Below are positions 34,826-48,385 of a DNA stretch of 64,000 nucleotides, one piece after another. The notes under the pieces were generated by a model. That model searched no databases, was not told the origin of the DNA, and saw only the letters and a list, made by a program, of their open reading frames with translations. Every line of letters begins with the position of its first letter. Position 1 is the stretch's first letter. The translations under genes and the position numbers were made by a program. This DNA is from Cyclina sinensis (taxonomy: Eukaryota; Mollusca; Bivalvia; Venerida; Veneridae), in the NCBI GenBank assembly GCA_012932295.1, contig JAAONU010000123.1:2356001-2420000 (forward strand). Reading direction: 5' to 3'.

Positions 34826-37412
34826 TGCCCCCCATCGAAGATGAGGGGGCATATAGTTTTGCAAATGTCGGTCGGTGGGTCCGTCGGTAGACACTTTGTT
34901 TCCGATCAATAAACAGAGAATGCTTTGACCTAGGTTCACCAAACTTGGTGTGCTGGTTGGTCATCACCAGTAGATGAACCCTATTGACTTTGAGGTCATT
35001 AGGTCAAAGGTTAAGATCACAGAGACTTTCATCCGAAAAATGGTTTCTGATCAATAACTAGAGAACGCTTTGACCTAGGCTCACCAAACTTGGTATGCTG
35101 GTTGGTCATCACCAGTAGATTACCTTGTGGTCATAAGGTCAAAGGTCAAATTCACAGAGACTTTCATCGATAAAACGGTTTCCGATCAATAATTAGAGAA
35201 CGCTTTGACCTAGGTTCACCAAACTTGGTAGGCTGGTTGGCCATCACCAGTACAACACGCCTATTGACTTTGAGGCCATTAGGTCAAAGGTCAAGATCAC
35301 AGAGAATTTCATCCTAAAAATGGTTTCCGATCAATAACTAGAGAACGCTTTGACCTAGGTTCACCAAACTTGGTATGCTGGTTGGTCATCACCAGTAGAT
35401 GACTTTGTGGTCATTAGCTCAAAGGTCAAATTCACAGAGACTTTCATCCTAAAAACGGTTTCCGATCAATAACTAGAGAACGCTTTGACCTAGGTTAACC
35501 AAACTTGGTAGACTGGTTGTTCATCACCAGTAGATGACCCTCTATTGATTTTGAAGTCATCAGGTCAAAGGTCAAGCTCACAGGGACCTTTATCCTAAAA
35601 ACGGTTTCCGATAAATAACTAGAGAACGCTTTGACCTAGGTTTACCATACTTGGTATGCTGGTTGGTCATCACCAGTTGATGGCCCCTATTGACTTTGCG
35701 GTGATTAGGTCAAAGGTCAAGATCACAAAGACTTTCATCCTAAAAACGGTTTCCGATCAATAACTAGAGAACGGTTTGACCTAGGTTCACCAAACTTGGT
35801 ATGCTGGTTGGTCATCACCAGAAGATGACCCCTATTGACTTTGAGGTCATTAGGTCAAAGGTTAAGATCACAGAGACTTTCATCCGAAAAATGGTTTCCG
35901 ATCAATAACTAGGGAACGCTTTGACCTAGGTTCACCAAACAAGGTATGCTGGTTGGTCATCACCAGTAGATTACTTTGTGGTCATTAGGCCAAAGGTCAA
36001 GTTCACAGAGACTTTCATCGATAAAACGGTTTCCGATCAATAATTAGAGAACGCTTTGACCTAGGTTCACCAAACTTGGTATGCTGGTTTGTCATCACCA
36101 GTGGATGACCCCTATTGATTTTGAGGTCATTAGGTCAAAGGTCAAGCTCACAGGGACCTTCATCCCTAAACGGTTTCCGATAAATAACTAGAGAACGCTT
36201 TGACCTAGGTTCACCAAACTTGGTATGCTGGTTGGTCATCACCAGTAGATGACCTCTATCGACTTTGCGGTGATTAGGTCAAAGGTCAAGATCACAAAGA
36301 CTTTCATCTTAAAAACGGTTTCCGATCAATAACTAGAGAACGCTTTGACCTAGGTTCACCAAACTTGGTATGCTGGTTGGTCATTACCAGTAGATGAACC
36401 CTATTGACTATGAGGTCATTAGGTCAAAGGTTAAGATCACAGAGACTTTCATCTGAAAAACTGTTTCTGATCAAAAAATAGAGAACGCTTTTACCTAGGT
36501 TCACCAAACTTGGAATGCTGGTTGGTCATCACCAGTAGATGATTTTGAGGTCATTAGGTCAAAGGTCAAGATCACAGGGACCTTCATCCTTAAAACGGTT
36601 TCCGATCAATAACAAGAGAACGCTTTGACCTAGGTTCACCAATCTTCGTATGCTGGTTGGACATCTCCAGTAGATGACCGCTATTGACTTTGAGGTCATT
36701 AGGTGAAAGGTAAAGATCACAGACTTTAGCCCTTAAACAGTTTCCGATCAATAACTAGAGAACGCTTTGACCTACGTTCACCATATTTGGTTTGCTCGTT
36801 GGTCATCACCAGTAGATGACCCCTATTGATTTTGAGGTCATAAGGTCAAAGGTCAAGCTCACATGGACTTTCATCCCAAAAACGGTTTCCGATCAATAAC
36901 TAGAGAACGCTTTGACCTAGGTTCACCAAACTTGATATGCTGATTGGTCATTACCAGTAGTTGACCCCTGTTGATTTTGAGGTCATTAGGTCAAAGGTCA
37001 AGCTCACAGGGACCATGATCCTAAAAACGGTTTCCGATCAATAACTAGAGAACGCTTTGAACTATATTTACCAAACTTGGTATGCTGGTTGGCCATTACC
37101 AGTAGATAACCCCTATTGATTTTGAGGTCATTAGGTCAAAGGTCAAGCTCACAGGGACCATGATCCTAAAAACGGTTTCCGATCAATAACTAGAGAACGC
37201 TTTGACTTAGGTTCACCAATCTTGGTATGCTGGTTGGTCGTCACCAGTAGATGAATCCTATTGATTTTGAGGTCATTTGGTCAAAGGTCAAGGCCACAGG
37301 GACCTTGATCCTAAAAACGGTTTCTGATCAATAACTAGAGAACGCTTTGGCCCAACCACAAGCATATAGGTGCTGCTGGGGGGCTGGTATGTTTTACAAA
37401 CATTTCTTGTTA
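34826..37412. mobile_element. Tandem-core element, ~145-bp monomer, 18 copies
   Basis: Left end GCCCCCCATCGAAGATGAGG (hairpin with GGGGGC) followed by TCGGTCGGTGGGTCCGTCGG. The core monomer contains TTTCCGATCAATAACTAGAG, CGCTTTGACCTAGGTTCACC, TATGCTGGTTGGTCATCACC and TTAGGTCAAAGGTCAAG. TTTC(C/T)GATCAATAA starts fall at about 34898, 35043, 35178, 35325, 35458, 35606, 35747, 35896, 36027, 36171, 36316, 36467, 36597, 36743, 36888, 37030, 37175 and 37320. Most units are 141-151 bp. Four are 130-135 bp, lacking roughly the GACCCCTATTGACT part. The right end has GCATATAGGTGCTGCTGGGG and CTTGTTATT. The same left end is found at 50.94 kb. Confidence 0.9.
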
Positions 37413-38199
37413 TTTTAGATGCAAAATCGAAATATAAGCGAGAAACTATTCTATCTTCTTCATACTTTTTATAAAGTAACACTATTATTGCACTGAGTCT
37501 TAGAAATAAATATCTTTAAAAACTTTATTAAGAATCGATGGAATAAATCAGTCATAAGGTCCCGAGTATACGTAGTGTTCGTTGTACAAATAAATAAAAA
37601 CTATTGAAAACTTTAAAGTCGTTGTTCAAAATCGAGTATTGTCGCATGTTGCTGTCCGCCGCAAATCCAATACTGCACCTTAGGTGATAATTCATGGAAG
37701 CGTTGTAGTTCTTAATGACATCATTCTGTTAGCTGGAAGGTCTTAAAGCGCAGGACTCCAAACCCGGGGTCTTGTGTACCAATCTGTTTTATTTCTTTTT
37801 CTGTCTTTTTTTTCGAATTTTGGCGCTATTACGAGTCAACAATCATCGGTTCTTCATTTGAGGTGTAAGTCTTTTCTCTGAAATCGACATTGAAATAGAT
37901 AAATTAGCTCTAAACTGCAGTCTTTAGTTTTCTACATTTGTTGTTATGTCTTATTGTCTTCACCTTGAAAGACGTAAGAATCATATCTATAAAGCTTTAT
38001 CTATCAGCCATATGATATATAGAAATATACATGTATATTCTGCACAAAAATTGCCATGTTTAAAAATACAGCTATGCAGACTGCAATGAAACCTTTCACT
38101 CAATATATTTATTAACAACAAAATCATTTAGATTTTCACTGAAAAAATGTTGATATTACAAGAGAATTCCATGGGATCGATAGGGAAAAACAACATAAT

Positions 38200-39575
38200 T
38201 ATAATGTCAATATCTGGTGTGTCTACCATCTGCTACACATCATAGTACATAGCCGTCTGATGGTACGTAAAGGTTCCTTTGCCCACTTCTCATGAGTAGC
38301 ACGTTCAGTGTGACGCATGCTATTGGCGTCCTCACGTTCTATGACCTTACGACCTAGGTAGTCCAACAGATATTCAACTGATGAAAGATCCGGTGATTTT
38401 GCAGACCACAGAAGCACGTACACGTTGTTATTCGACGTTCCGATGGTGTAGAATGGTAGGATGATCTTGTCTCAATATCTCTGCGCACCATGGGCTCCTG
38501 GCACTGTGATAAGTTCAATTTTGTCATCATGTTATATTACACCCAACATCATGACCTTCCCCCGCACATCACGCATGACGAAGTTTTCTGGGTTTAGCCT
38601 TTCACACCTTCTCCTCACAGGGATCCTAGAACCAGCAAAGGATAAGTTATAACGAAATTCATTGGAAAACAAAATATCAATCTATTGTCTTTCCGAGCTG
38701 AAATTGCTATGTAGGACATTCTAACGGTGCTTGATTGCTTTCAAGCCCGGAGAGCGGCCCAGCCTTTCTATACGCTCGATCCCCTCCTTATTACCCCCGT
38801 GCAACCCATGCGTAGTGAGGACGGGCATAATTGTCCATGTGGATAAAGTTTTCGCTAACTGCACCACATTAGAGACACGCATAGGTATCCAAGATGTCAT
38901 CTCTGTACCGCTGACCTTCCTTGTACCCCGATCAAAGGACACAAATATCGGTGTGTCCATCCCAGCTGAGGATCGCCCCCACGACACACACACGCTGTGT
39001 TAACACCCTAGCACTCTTATCGGAGTACTCAAGGTAATACCCAGACTCGTATGTGAAGAGAACTGGTCTCCGTTATTGTCTGGACCAGCGACGTGTTCCA
39101 GTGCCGAGTCCATTTATACCTTTTCATGTGATGGTTCTTGGACATTTGGATTTGTATACATGGTTTTCTAGACATAAGAGAATTTGGAGTCTTGGTAGAG
39201 ACATTCACCCTAGATGCGTCTAAAGGTTCTCCACGACGCAGTTACGAAACAGTTTATATGTGCCTTAATTAGCAGAAACCTTTTATCAGCCATTGGCGTA
39301 TTCCTTTCCGTGCCATCACCATGTTGTCTATTAGGTGTGCTATAGTGGCGATGATCTGGATGATATTGGTGACACGCAGTGATGCACAGCCAAGACCTCT
39401 CCAGTTTCATTTTGAATGGCCCCTTGTTCCACCATTCCGACAACACGCTTCATCTCTGTTTCAGTTAAATGTCTGCCTATGTTTGCATTAGCCATATATA
39501 GCTGAAAATCAGACGTCATGTTAATGAACAGAGCCCTGGATAATATGGATAATTCATACACACTTTGCACAGGCT
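38200..39575 (-). pseudogene. Tc1/mariner-like transposase fossil
   Basis: On the minus strand, frames in shifting register recall a Tc1-type DDE transposase. Near 38340-38420 the reading SAKSPDLSSVEYLLDYLGRK matches the PA-SPDLNPIEH-WD-LGR block with the third catalytic acidic residue. Around 38720-38990 VSWGRSSAGMDTP and, in an adjacent frame, HMDNYARPH match the W-GISLDGRT and MDDNARPH blocks. The DNA-binding half is faint at 39210-39570. Stops and frame changes throughout show it is inactive. Terminal inverted repeats were not located. Confidence 0.75.
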
Positions 39576-39848
39576 ACCACATTCTTGTGCAAAGGAAAGG
39601 GTGCTTGTTTGCAAAGACCTGTTACTGTATCAGTTGTTTTCATGGAGCCTAGAATTTACAATGAGAACTTGGTCAATATGTTAATCATTTGAAATACAGT
39701 AGATATGTAATGAAAAGGCATCAAACAACGCATAATATAATGCACCAATATCTTGCGCATATCAAATCTTGAGAAGCATATATTGTCTTCCGAAGTATAT
39801 CAGAAAAAGATCACGTTGTTTATCCCATTCCACATGCCAGATGGGTCA

Positions 39849-39876
39849 TGACCAAAAAAAAAAAAACAAAAAAAAA
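39849..39876. repeat. Poly(A)-rich tract
   Basis: Two A runs of about 12 and 9 separated by a C. A simple repeat, possibly a retroelement tail, but no element was identified next to it. Confidence 0.8.
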
Positions 39877-40384
39877 CACGCCCTATGAATTGGATCCGGG
39901 CGCAGTTGTTAGAGGTTGAATGTATGCTTACCAAATTAGATGTGCACTAAACCATAACCGTGCATAAATAAGACATACAATCAAACGCTTCCTGTATTGT
40001 GTAGTATACTGTCTTTATATGAATCTAGATGATAATTCACATATTTTTTGCAAGTGCTTGAAGTACAGGGACTTCACCGATCTGTTCCTGTCTGATAAAC
40101 TGCGGAACATGGTCATCGTGTCTAGTTCAGACAAGTGGATATAATACTAAGTAAGTATATGTAAAGTGGAAGCTTCTTCATAGGATATATACAATTTTAG
40201 TTATTGATTTTAACCGAAGTCTTTTGGAACGAATACAAAATTTAATATGCTACTTAACACTACTGTATGACAGAATAGTTAAAGGCTGTAAATTGAGAGA
40301 TTTTATCTAAAATACAAAATCAAAACAGACAAAAGACAAAAACAAAAAACGCGCGCGCACCCACACAAAAGAGTGTTTGTACAT

Positions 40385-42600
40385 TTTGAGCTCACCTGAG
40401 CATTTGCTCAACATAAGCAAGTCATTGCGATCACTTGAGTCCACCATGAGTCGTTTGACGTCAAAATTTTACTCCAAAAGACATATCCTCCAAATCTGTA
40501 AGGATATTTTCAACCAAACTTTATAGAAATGCTCATTGAATTGCTAAATTGGTTCCGCTCCGTTTTAAATCAGGGCTGCAAAGGGTAAAACAGAAAAAAA
40601 GTGAAACTACATTTTCTCCTGAAGCGCATAATCATTTTCTACCAAATTTCATGGACATGTTTCTTAATTATTCCTCTATTGAAATTGCTCAAACGAGTCC
40701 GCTTCTTTGCACAAAATAGCTGTCAGAGCTAGAAATAGATTTCCGACCATATTTGGCTTCAAATGACATCTCCTCACAAACCGCTACGCCATTGTCCGTT
40801 ATATTCTTTTATCCACCAAATATCACAGAAATGTTTTTTACATAGTTATCTATAAAATTGCTTGAATGGTTCCACACCGTTGCATACAATGCCCGCAAGA
40901 GATAAAATGATTCTGCACATACGGACTGCAAAAGCTTAACTTTTAGTAGCCTTCTATTAAAATGGTTCTAATGGTTCCATTGATTTTTGTCAATATTTGA
41001 CTTCAGACGACATCTCCTCACAAACCGCTGAGCCATTTTTAGCACCACAAAGTGGAGCTATTTTCATGACCCTCTCGTCGGCGTTTGTTAAACTTTTTAT
41101 TAAGGTCCATTTCTCAGAAACTGTCAAAGCTGTTCACTTCAAATTTAGAATACATGTTTACTATCAAAATGTGACACCATTTCTAGAGGGCAGATAACGC
41201 TCAAATCTATTTTTCAAAGTTATGCCCCTTTTTCGACTTTAAATTTCTTGGTTAACTTTTTTTTGTTTATGTCCATTTTTCAAAAAGTGTCAAAGATATT
41301 CTCTTGAAACTTGGAATACTTGTTCACCAGCAGGACCCCTACTATGATTGTGGGTATCCTTGTCCCTGGGGACAAAATAAGCTCCACCTCAGGGTTACTT
41401 GATTTTGCTTAGACTTTTATAGGTAAAAACTTAGACTAGAAATAAGTATTTACTATTTACTTACATGGGATGGGTACGTACTCCCCTGCATGGGACCACC
41501 GCGGTATCCTTCCCCAACCCATTAACTTTCCCCCATTTTTTTCATTATTTGTCTTTATTACGTTGGTACTTGACACCACCACCCCCCCCCCCCACCAGCC
41601 CCTTCCCCCATTGCAAGAGTAACCCACAACCACACACCGCGCGATTTTTTTTATTCTTTTTATTTTGGATACGTAGGTACTTCAGACTCCCACACCCACA
41701 TGCCCCCCTTACCCCTTACCCCCAACCCTCAATTTTTTTAAATTATTTTATTCTATGAGGTACTTTACCCCCTCCCTATCAGACCCCCCCCCCAAAAAAA
41801 AAAAAAAAAAAAAAAAAAAGTTTTTTTTGTTCTTGCATGACACACACCCACTCTAGCCCAGAACTAAACTATTAACTTACGCGGGACGGGTAGGTACTCC
41901 CCCAACCCACCCCCTCACCCGGCCGCCAACATTTTTTTTTCTTCTTACATGAGCATGTACTTGCCCTCCCCCACTAATTTTTTTCACTTGGGGCTCTCGT
42001 TTGACTTAGCTAATAATTTATTATCCAGCACTAAGCAAAGTCGAGCGTGCTGTTCGTGGACAGGTCTTGTTTAGATAATATTACAGAAATGTTCCTTATG
42101 TTGTCTTTAAACAGACGCTTAAATGGTTCCGCTACGTTGTTTTGAAGAACAAAGAGCTAAAAATAGAAAATAAATCAAACGAGGTTTCCTCTTTAACCCC
42201 AAATTCCTTTGCACCAAATTTCACAAAAATTTTCGTAATATTAACCTTTTCTAAATAGATAGCATAAATTCATTTATAGATTAGAAAAAGACACCACAAA
42301 CAATTAACTAAAACGAGAACCCGGGGGTTTACCGCCTTCGAACGGTCAGTGACAAAACATTTGCCACTGACCCGGGGGTTATACCAGATGCTAGGGTGCA
42401 CCAACCTCACACTTGCCCAACATCGCTCAAATGGTTTTGCTCCGTTGTAAAAAAGTAGCAGCCGAAGCTAAAAATAGGTTTTTATTAGTATTTTGCTTAA
42501 ATTGCATCTCCTCACAAACAGCTTCTTAAAATCATACGCCTCATTGGTTCTATTTGTACAAAATATAAGATCTTCGAAATGTTTAATTCTTAAACTTTTT
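40385..42600. repeat. Tandem-core element (GAGCTCACCTGAGCA end) with insertions
   Basis: It begins GAGCTCACCTGAGCATTTGC. Core words GACATCTCCTCACAAACCGC (about 40765, 41005, 42500), AATGGTTCC-C-CCGTT (40550, 40865, 42125, 42430) and GAGCTAAAAATAGG recur. The series is interrupted from about 41035 to 42010 by other DNA: a segment AGCACCACAAAGTGGAGCTA ... AAGCTCCACCTC, then the C/A-rich units listed separately. It ends shortly before the first exon of the Roc-COR-Death gene. Confidence 0.55.
41455..41995. repeat. C-rich degenerate tandem repeat with poly(A)27
   Basis: Units of roughly 100 bp contain TTACATGGGATGGGTACGTA or GACGGGTAGGTACTCCCCC, then a C-rich run with CCCACCCC, then T- or A-rich DNA. 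The tract at 41793-41819 is about 27 A. Purine/pyrimidine bias is strong. Located about 0.7 kb upstream of the Roc-COR-Death gene start. Confidence 0.7.
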
Positions 42601-42702
42601 TCACTGCGTCGGATGTTTACTCGGCAAACCCACAGCCCAAGTATTCAATATGTCTTTCAGACGAGGGAATACATCCACAATTGATCACAAATTGCCATAA
42701 AC

Positions 42703-42841
42703 ATGCCAAAATCAAAGAAGAAACGTTGTCATCTAACGGACGAAGCAGACGATTGCAGTGCAGACAAGCTGCAAAAACTAGAGAGTGCTGGTAATAGTAG
42801 TATAACAAAACCAGAACCATCTTCAAGTAGACATAGCGCAG
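42703..42841 (+). CDS. Pseudoprotease-Roc-COR-Death protein, exon 1 (start)
   Basis: ATG at 42703 has A at -3 and an in-frame TGA at 42682, so this is a good start. The exon encodes 46 codons plus one base (G) and ends at a GTAAAC donor. The peptide starts MPKSKKKRC and is polar and Ser-rich (SSSRHSA at its end). The basic KSKKKR stretch could act as a nuclear or membrane-surface signal. The leftover G joins GG of exon 2 to give Gly47. Promoter elements were not identified; the upstream DNA is repetitive. The join to exon 2 rests on phase, splice sites and strand, and needs transcript support. Confidence 0.7.
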
Positions 42842-42971
42842 GTAAACATATCACTTCAACATAGTACACGTTCTTTCCATTTAATACATTAATTGTCATA
42901 ATTATTGTCTTTCTATGGCCGACCCCATCGTGTAAAATTTACACACACTGATACAGGAAGCATTTGCCTAA

Positions 42972-45900
42972 TTATACCCCCTAAACGAAGTTTGGGGGGT
43001 ATATAAGAGTCACCCGGTGGTTGGTCGGTCGGGCGGTCGGTCGAGGTGTACCTTATCCAGAGCATTACTTGAAAACTACTGGTTGGAATTCAATGCAACT
43101 TCATACAGTGGTCAAGCACAATGACAGGAAGTGCACTGTCCAAGAATCATAACTCCATCTGCACTATTTTCAGAGTAATTGCCCTTTATTGGTTTTCCTT
43201 GTCCGGAGCATAACTTAAAAACTACTGGTTGGAAGTCAATGCAACTTCACACAATGGTCAAGCACAATGAGAGGAAGTGCATTGTCCAAGAATCATAACT
43301 CCATCTTCACTATTTTCAGAGTTATTGCCCATTATTTGTTTTCCTTGTCCGGAGCATAACTTGAAAACTACTATTTGGAATTCAGTGCAACTTCATACAA
43401 TTTGGAATTCAGTGCAACTTCATACAATGGTCAAGTACAATGAGAGGAAGTGGTCAATCACAATATTTGGAAGTGCAATGTTCAAGAATCATAACTCCAT
43501 CTTTACTATTTTTATAGTTATTGGCCTTTATTGTCTTTTTTTTGTCCGGAGCATAACTTGAAAACTACTTGTTGGAATTCAGTGCAACTACATACAATGG
43601 TCAAGCACAAAGAGAGGAAGTGCAGTGTCTAAAAAACATAACACCATCTGCTCTATTTTCAGAGTTATTGCCCTTTTTTTCCTTGTCCAGAGCATAATTT
43701 GAAAAATACATATTGGAATTCATTGCAACTTCATACAATGGTCAAGCACAATGACAGGAAGTGCACTGTTTAAGAATCATAACTCCATCTTCAGTATTTG
43801 CACAGTTATTGCCCTTAATTGGTTTTCCTTGTCCGGAGCATAACTTGAAAACTACTGGTTGGAATTCAATGTAACTACATACAATTGTCAAGCACAATGA
43901 GAGGAAGTGCATTGTCCAAGAATCATAACTCCATCTTCACTTTTTTCAGAGTTATTGCCCTTTGTTGGTTTTCATTTGTAGGGAGCAAAACTTGAAAACT
44001 ACTGGTTTGAATTCAATGCAACTTCATACAATGTTCGAGCACAATGAGAGGAAGTGCAGTGTTCAAAAATCATAACCCCACATTTTCTTTTTGCAGTTTT
44101 TGCCTTTTATTGGTTTTCTTTATTCGGAGCATAGCTTGAAAACTACTGGTTGGAATTCAGTGCAACTTCATACAGTGGTCAAGCACAATGAGAGGAAGCG
44201 CACTATTTAAGAATCATAACTCCATCTTCAGTATTTGCAAAGTTATTGCCCTTTGTTGGTTTTCCTTGTGCAGAGCATGACTTGAAAACTACTGGTTGTA
44301 ATTCAATGCAACTTCACACAGTGGTCAAGATCAATGAGAGGAAGTGCAGTGTTCAAAAATTATAACTTCATCCTAAATATTTTCAGAGTTATTGCCCTTT
44401 TTTTTCCTTGTCCAGAGCATAATTTGAAAATACATATTGGAATTCATTGCAACTTCATACAATGGTCAAGCACAATGACAGGAAGTGCACTGTTTAAGAA
44501 TCATAACTCCATCTTCAGTATTTGCACAGTTTTTGCCCTTTGTTGGTTTTCCTTGTCATGGAGCATAACTTGAAAACTCGTGGTTGGAATTCAATGCAAC
44601 ATCATACAATGGTAAAGCACAATGAGAGGAAGTGCAGTGTTCAAAAATCATAACCCCGCATTTTCTTTTTGCAGAGTTATTGCCTTTTATTGGTTTTCTT
44701 TATTCGGAGCATAGCTTGAAAACTACTGGTTGGAATTCAGTGCAACTTCATACAGTGGTCAAGCACAATGAGAGGAAGCGCACTATTTAAGAATCATAAC
44801 TCCATCTTCAGTATTTGCAAAGTTATTGCCCTTTGTTGGTTTTCCTTGTGCAGAGCATGACTTGAAAACTACTGGTTGTAATTCAATGCAACTTCACACA
44901 GTGGTCAAGATCAATGAGAGGAAGTGCAGTGTTCAAAAACTATAACTCCATCCTAAATATTTTCAGAGTTATTGCCCTTTTTTTCCTTGTCCAGAGCATA
45001 ATTTGAAAAATACATATTGGAATTCATTGCAACTTCATACAATGGTCAAGCACAATGACAGGAAGTGCACTGTTTAAGAATCATAACTCCATCTTCAGTA
45101 TTTGCACAGTTATTGCCCTTTGTTGGTTTTCCTTGTCATGGAGCATAACTTGAAAACTCGTGGTTGGAATTCAATGCAACATCATACAATGGTAAAGCAC
45201 AATGAGAGGAAGTGCAGTGTTCAAAAATCATAACCCCACATTTTCTTTTTGCAGAGTTTTTGCCTTTTATTGGTTTTCTTTATTCGGAGCATAGCTTGAA
45301 AACTACTGGTTGGAATTCAGTGCAACTTCATACAGTGGTCAAGCACAATGAGAGGAAGCGCACTATCTAAGAATCATAACTCCATCTTCAGTATTTGCAA
45401 AGTTATTGCCCTTTGTTGGTTTTCCTTGTGCAGAGCATGACTTGAAAACTACTGGTTGTAATTCAATGCAACTTCACACAGTGGTCAAGATCAATGAGAG
45501 GAAGTGCAGTGTTCAAAAATTATAACTTCATCCTAAATATTTTCAGAGTTATTGCCCTTTTTTTTTCCTTGTCCAGAGCATAATTTGAAAAATACATATT
45601 GGAATTCATTGCAACTTCATACAATGGTCAAGCACAATGACAGGAAGTGCACTGTTGAAGAATCATAACTCCATCTTCAGTATTTGCACAGTTATTGCCC
45701 TTTGTTGGTTTTCCTTGTCATGGAGCATAACTTGAAAACTCGTGGTTGGAATTCAATGCAACATCATACAATGGTAAAGCACAATGAGAGGAAGTGCAGT
45801 GTTCAAAAATCATAACCCCACATTTTCTTTTTGCAGAGTTTTTGCCTTTTATTGGTTTTCTTTATTCGGAGCATAGCTTGAAAACTACTGGTTGGAATTC

Positions 45901-48385
45901 AGTGCAACTTCATACAGTGGTCAAGCACAATGAGAGGAAGCGCACTATCTAAGAATCATAACTCCATCTTCAGTATTTGCAAAGTTATTGCCCTTTGTTG
46001 GTTTTCCTTGTGCAGAGCATGACTTGAAAACTACTGGTTGTAATTCAATGCAACTTCACACAGTGGTCAAGATCAATGAGAGGAAGTGCAGTGTTCAAAA
46101 ATTATAACTCCATCCTAAATATTTTCAGAGTTATTGCCCTTTTTTTTCCCTTGTCCAGAGCATAATTTGAAAAAAACATATTGGAATTCTTGCAACTTCA
46201 TACAATGGTCAAGCACAATGACAGGAAGTGCACTGTTTAAGAATCATAACTCCATCTTCAGTATTTGCACAGTTATTGCCCTTTGTTGGTTTTCCTTGTC
46301 ATGGAGCATAACTTGAAAACTCGTGGTTGGAATTCAGTGCAACATCATACAATGGTCAAGCACAATGAGAGGAAGTGCAGTATTCAAGAATCATAACCCC
46401 ATATTCTCTATTTGCAGAGTTATTGCCCTTTATTGGTTTTCTTTATTTGGAGCATAACTTGAAAACTACTGGTTGGAATTCAGTGCAACTTCATACAGTG
46501 GTCAAGCACAATGAGAGGAAGCGCACTATTTAAGAATCATAACTCCATCTTCAGTATTTGCAAAGTTATTGCCCTTTGTTGGTTTTCCTTGTGCAGAGCA
46601 TGACTTGAAAACTACTGGTTGGAATTCAATGCAACTTTACACAGTGGTCAAGATCAATGAGAGGAAGTGCATTGTTCAAAAACTATAACTCCATCCTAAA
46701 TATTTTCAGAGTTATTGCCCTTTTTTCCTTGTCCAGAGCATAATTTGAAAAATACATATTGGAATTCATTGCAACTTCATACAATGGTCAAGCACAATGA
46801 CAGGAAGTGCACTGTTTAAGAATCATAACTCCATCTTCAGTATTTGCACAGTTATTACCCTTTGTTGGTTTTCCTTGTCATGGAGCATAACTTGAAAACT
46901 CGTGGTTGGAATTCAATGCAACATCATACAATGGTAAAGCACAATGAGAGGAAGTGCAGTGTTCAAAAATCATAACCCCACATTTTCTTTTTGCAGAGTT
47001 TTTGCCTTTTATTGGTTTTCTTTATTCGGAGCATAGCTTGAAAACTACTGGTTGGAATTCAGTGCAACTTCATACAGTGGTCAAGCACAATGAGAGGAAG
47101 CGCACTATTTAAGAATCATAACTCCATCTTCAGTATTTGCAAAGTTATTGCCCTTTGTTGGTTTTCCTTGTGCAGAGCATGACTTGAAAACTACTGGTTG
47201 GAATTCAATGCAACTTCACACAGTGGTCAAGATCAATGAGAGGAAGTGCAGTGTTCAAAAATTATAACTCCATCCTAAATATTTTCAGAGTTATTGCCCT
47301 TTTTTTTCCCTTGTCCAGAGCATAATTTGAAAAAAACATTGGAATTCTTGCAACTTCATACAATGGTCAAGCACAATGACAGGAAGTGCACTGTTTAAGA
47401 ATCATAACTCCATCTTCAGTATTTGCACAGTTATTGCCCTTTGTTGGTTTTCCTTGTCATGGAGCATAACTTGAAAACTCGTGGTTGGAATTCAGTGCAA
47501 CATCATACAATGGTCAAGCACAATGAGAGGAAGTGCAGTGTTCAAAAATCATAACCCCAAATTCTCTATTTGCAGAGTTATTGCCCTTTATTGGTTTTCT
47601 TTATTTGGAGCATAACTTGAAAACTACTGGTTGGAATTCAGTGCAACTTCATACAATGGTCAAGCACAATGAGAGGAAGCGCAGTGTCTAAGAATCATAA
47701 CTCCATGTTCACTATTTGCAGAGTTATTGCCCTTTGTTGGTTTTCCTTGTCATGGAGGATAACTTGAAAACTACTGGCTGGAATTCAATGCAACTTCATA
47801 CAATGTTCGAGCACAATGAGAGGAAGTGCAGTGTTCAAGAATCTTAACTCCATCTTCTCTATTTGCAGAGTTATTAGCCTTAGTTTGTTTTCTTTATTTG
47901 GAGCATAACTTGAAAACTACTGGTTAGAATTCAATGCAGCTTTATCCAATGATCAAGCACAATGAGAGAAAGTGCATTGTCTAAGAGCTATAACTCCGTC
48001 TTCACTATTTGCAGAGTTATTGCCCTTTCTTGGATTTCCTTTTCCAGAATATAATTTGGAAACTCGTGGTTGGAATTCAATGCAACTTCATACAATGGTC
48101 AAGCACATTGAGTGGATGTGCAATTTACAAGAGCTATAACTCTGTCTTCACTGCACAGTTATTGCCCTTTGTTAGTTTTCTTTGTCTGGAGAATAACTTG
48201 AAAACTATTTTTTGGAATTCAATGCAACTTCATACAATGGTCAAGTGCAATGAGAGGAAATGCAATGTACAAGAACCACAACTATCTTTAATTGCCCATA
48301 ACCATAATTCTTTTTCAATTTTTTTACGAAGTATTCTGTTAATAAATTCATAACTTCCTCTGTTCTGTAGCGGTGTTTGGGGGGT
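42972..48385. mobile_element. Large tandem-core element, ~145-bp monomer, ~36 copies, with higher-order repeat
   Basis: Left end: hairpin ATACCCCCTAAACGAAGTTT/GGGGGGTAT (42976-43003), then a GGTCGGTCGGGCGGTCGGTC tract. The monomer contains GGAGCATAACTTGAAAACTA, TTGGAATTCAATGCAACTTC, GGTCAAGCACAATGAGAGGA, AATCATAACTCCATCTTCA and AGTTATTGCCCTTTGTTGG. The right end has TGTTTGGGGGGTATTAATC, complementing the left hairpin arm. Between 44412 and 47315 the array is organised as a ~580-bp unit of four monomers (see findings). Both ends carry the same GGGGGTAT motif, so this is one element expanded internally, lying in intron 1 of a gene. Confidence 0.9.

Noticed and set aside
34898..37340. CRISPR-like direct repeats
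   Set aside because: The repeated units are contiguous and similar along their whole length with no unique spacers, and the setting is eukaryotic; it is a tandem-core element.
38731..39003. Plus-strand 90-codon gene
   Set aside because: Complement of the Tc1/mariner transposase fossil; conserved transposase blocks read on the minus strand.
44334..48353. Open frames reading through the 145-bp array
   Set aside because: They repeat with the array period and show monomer-derived peptides only.
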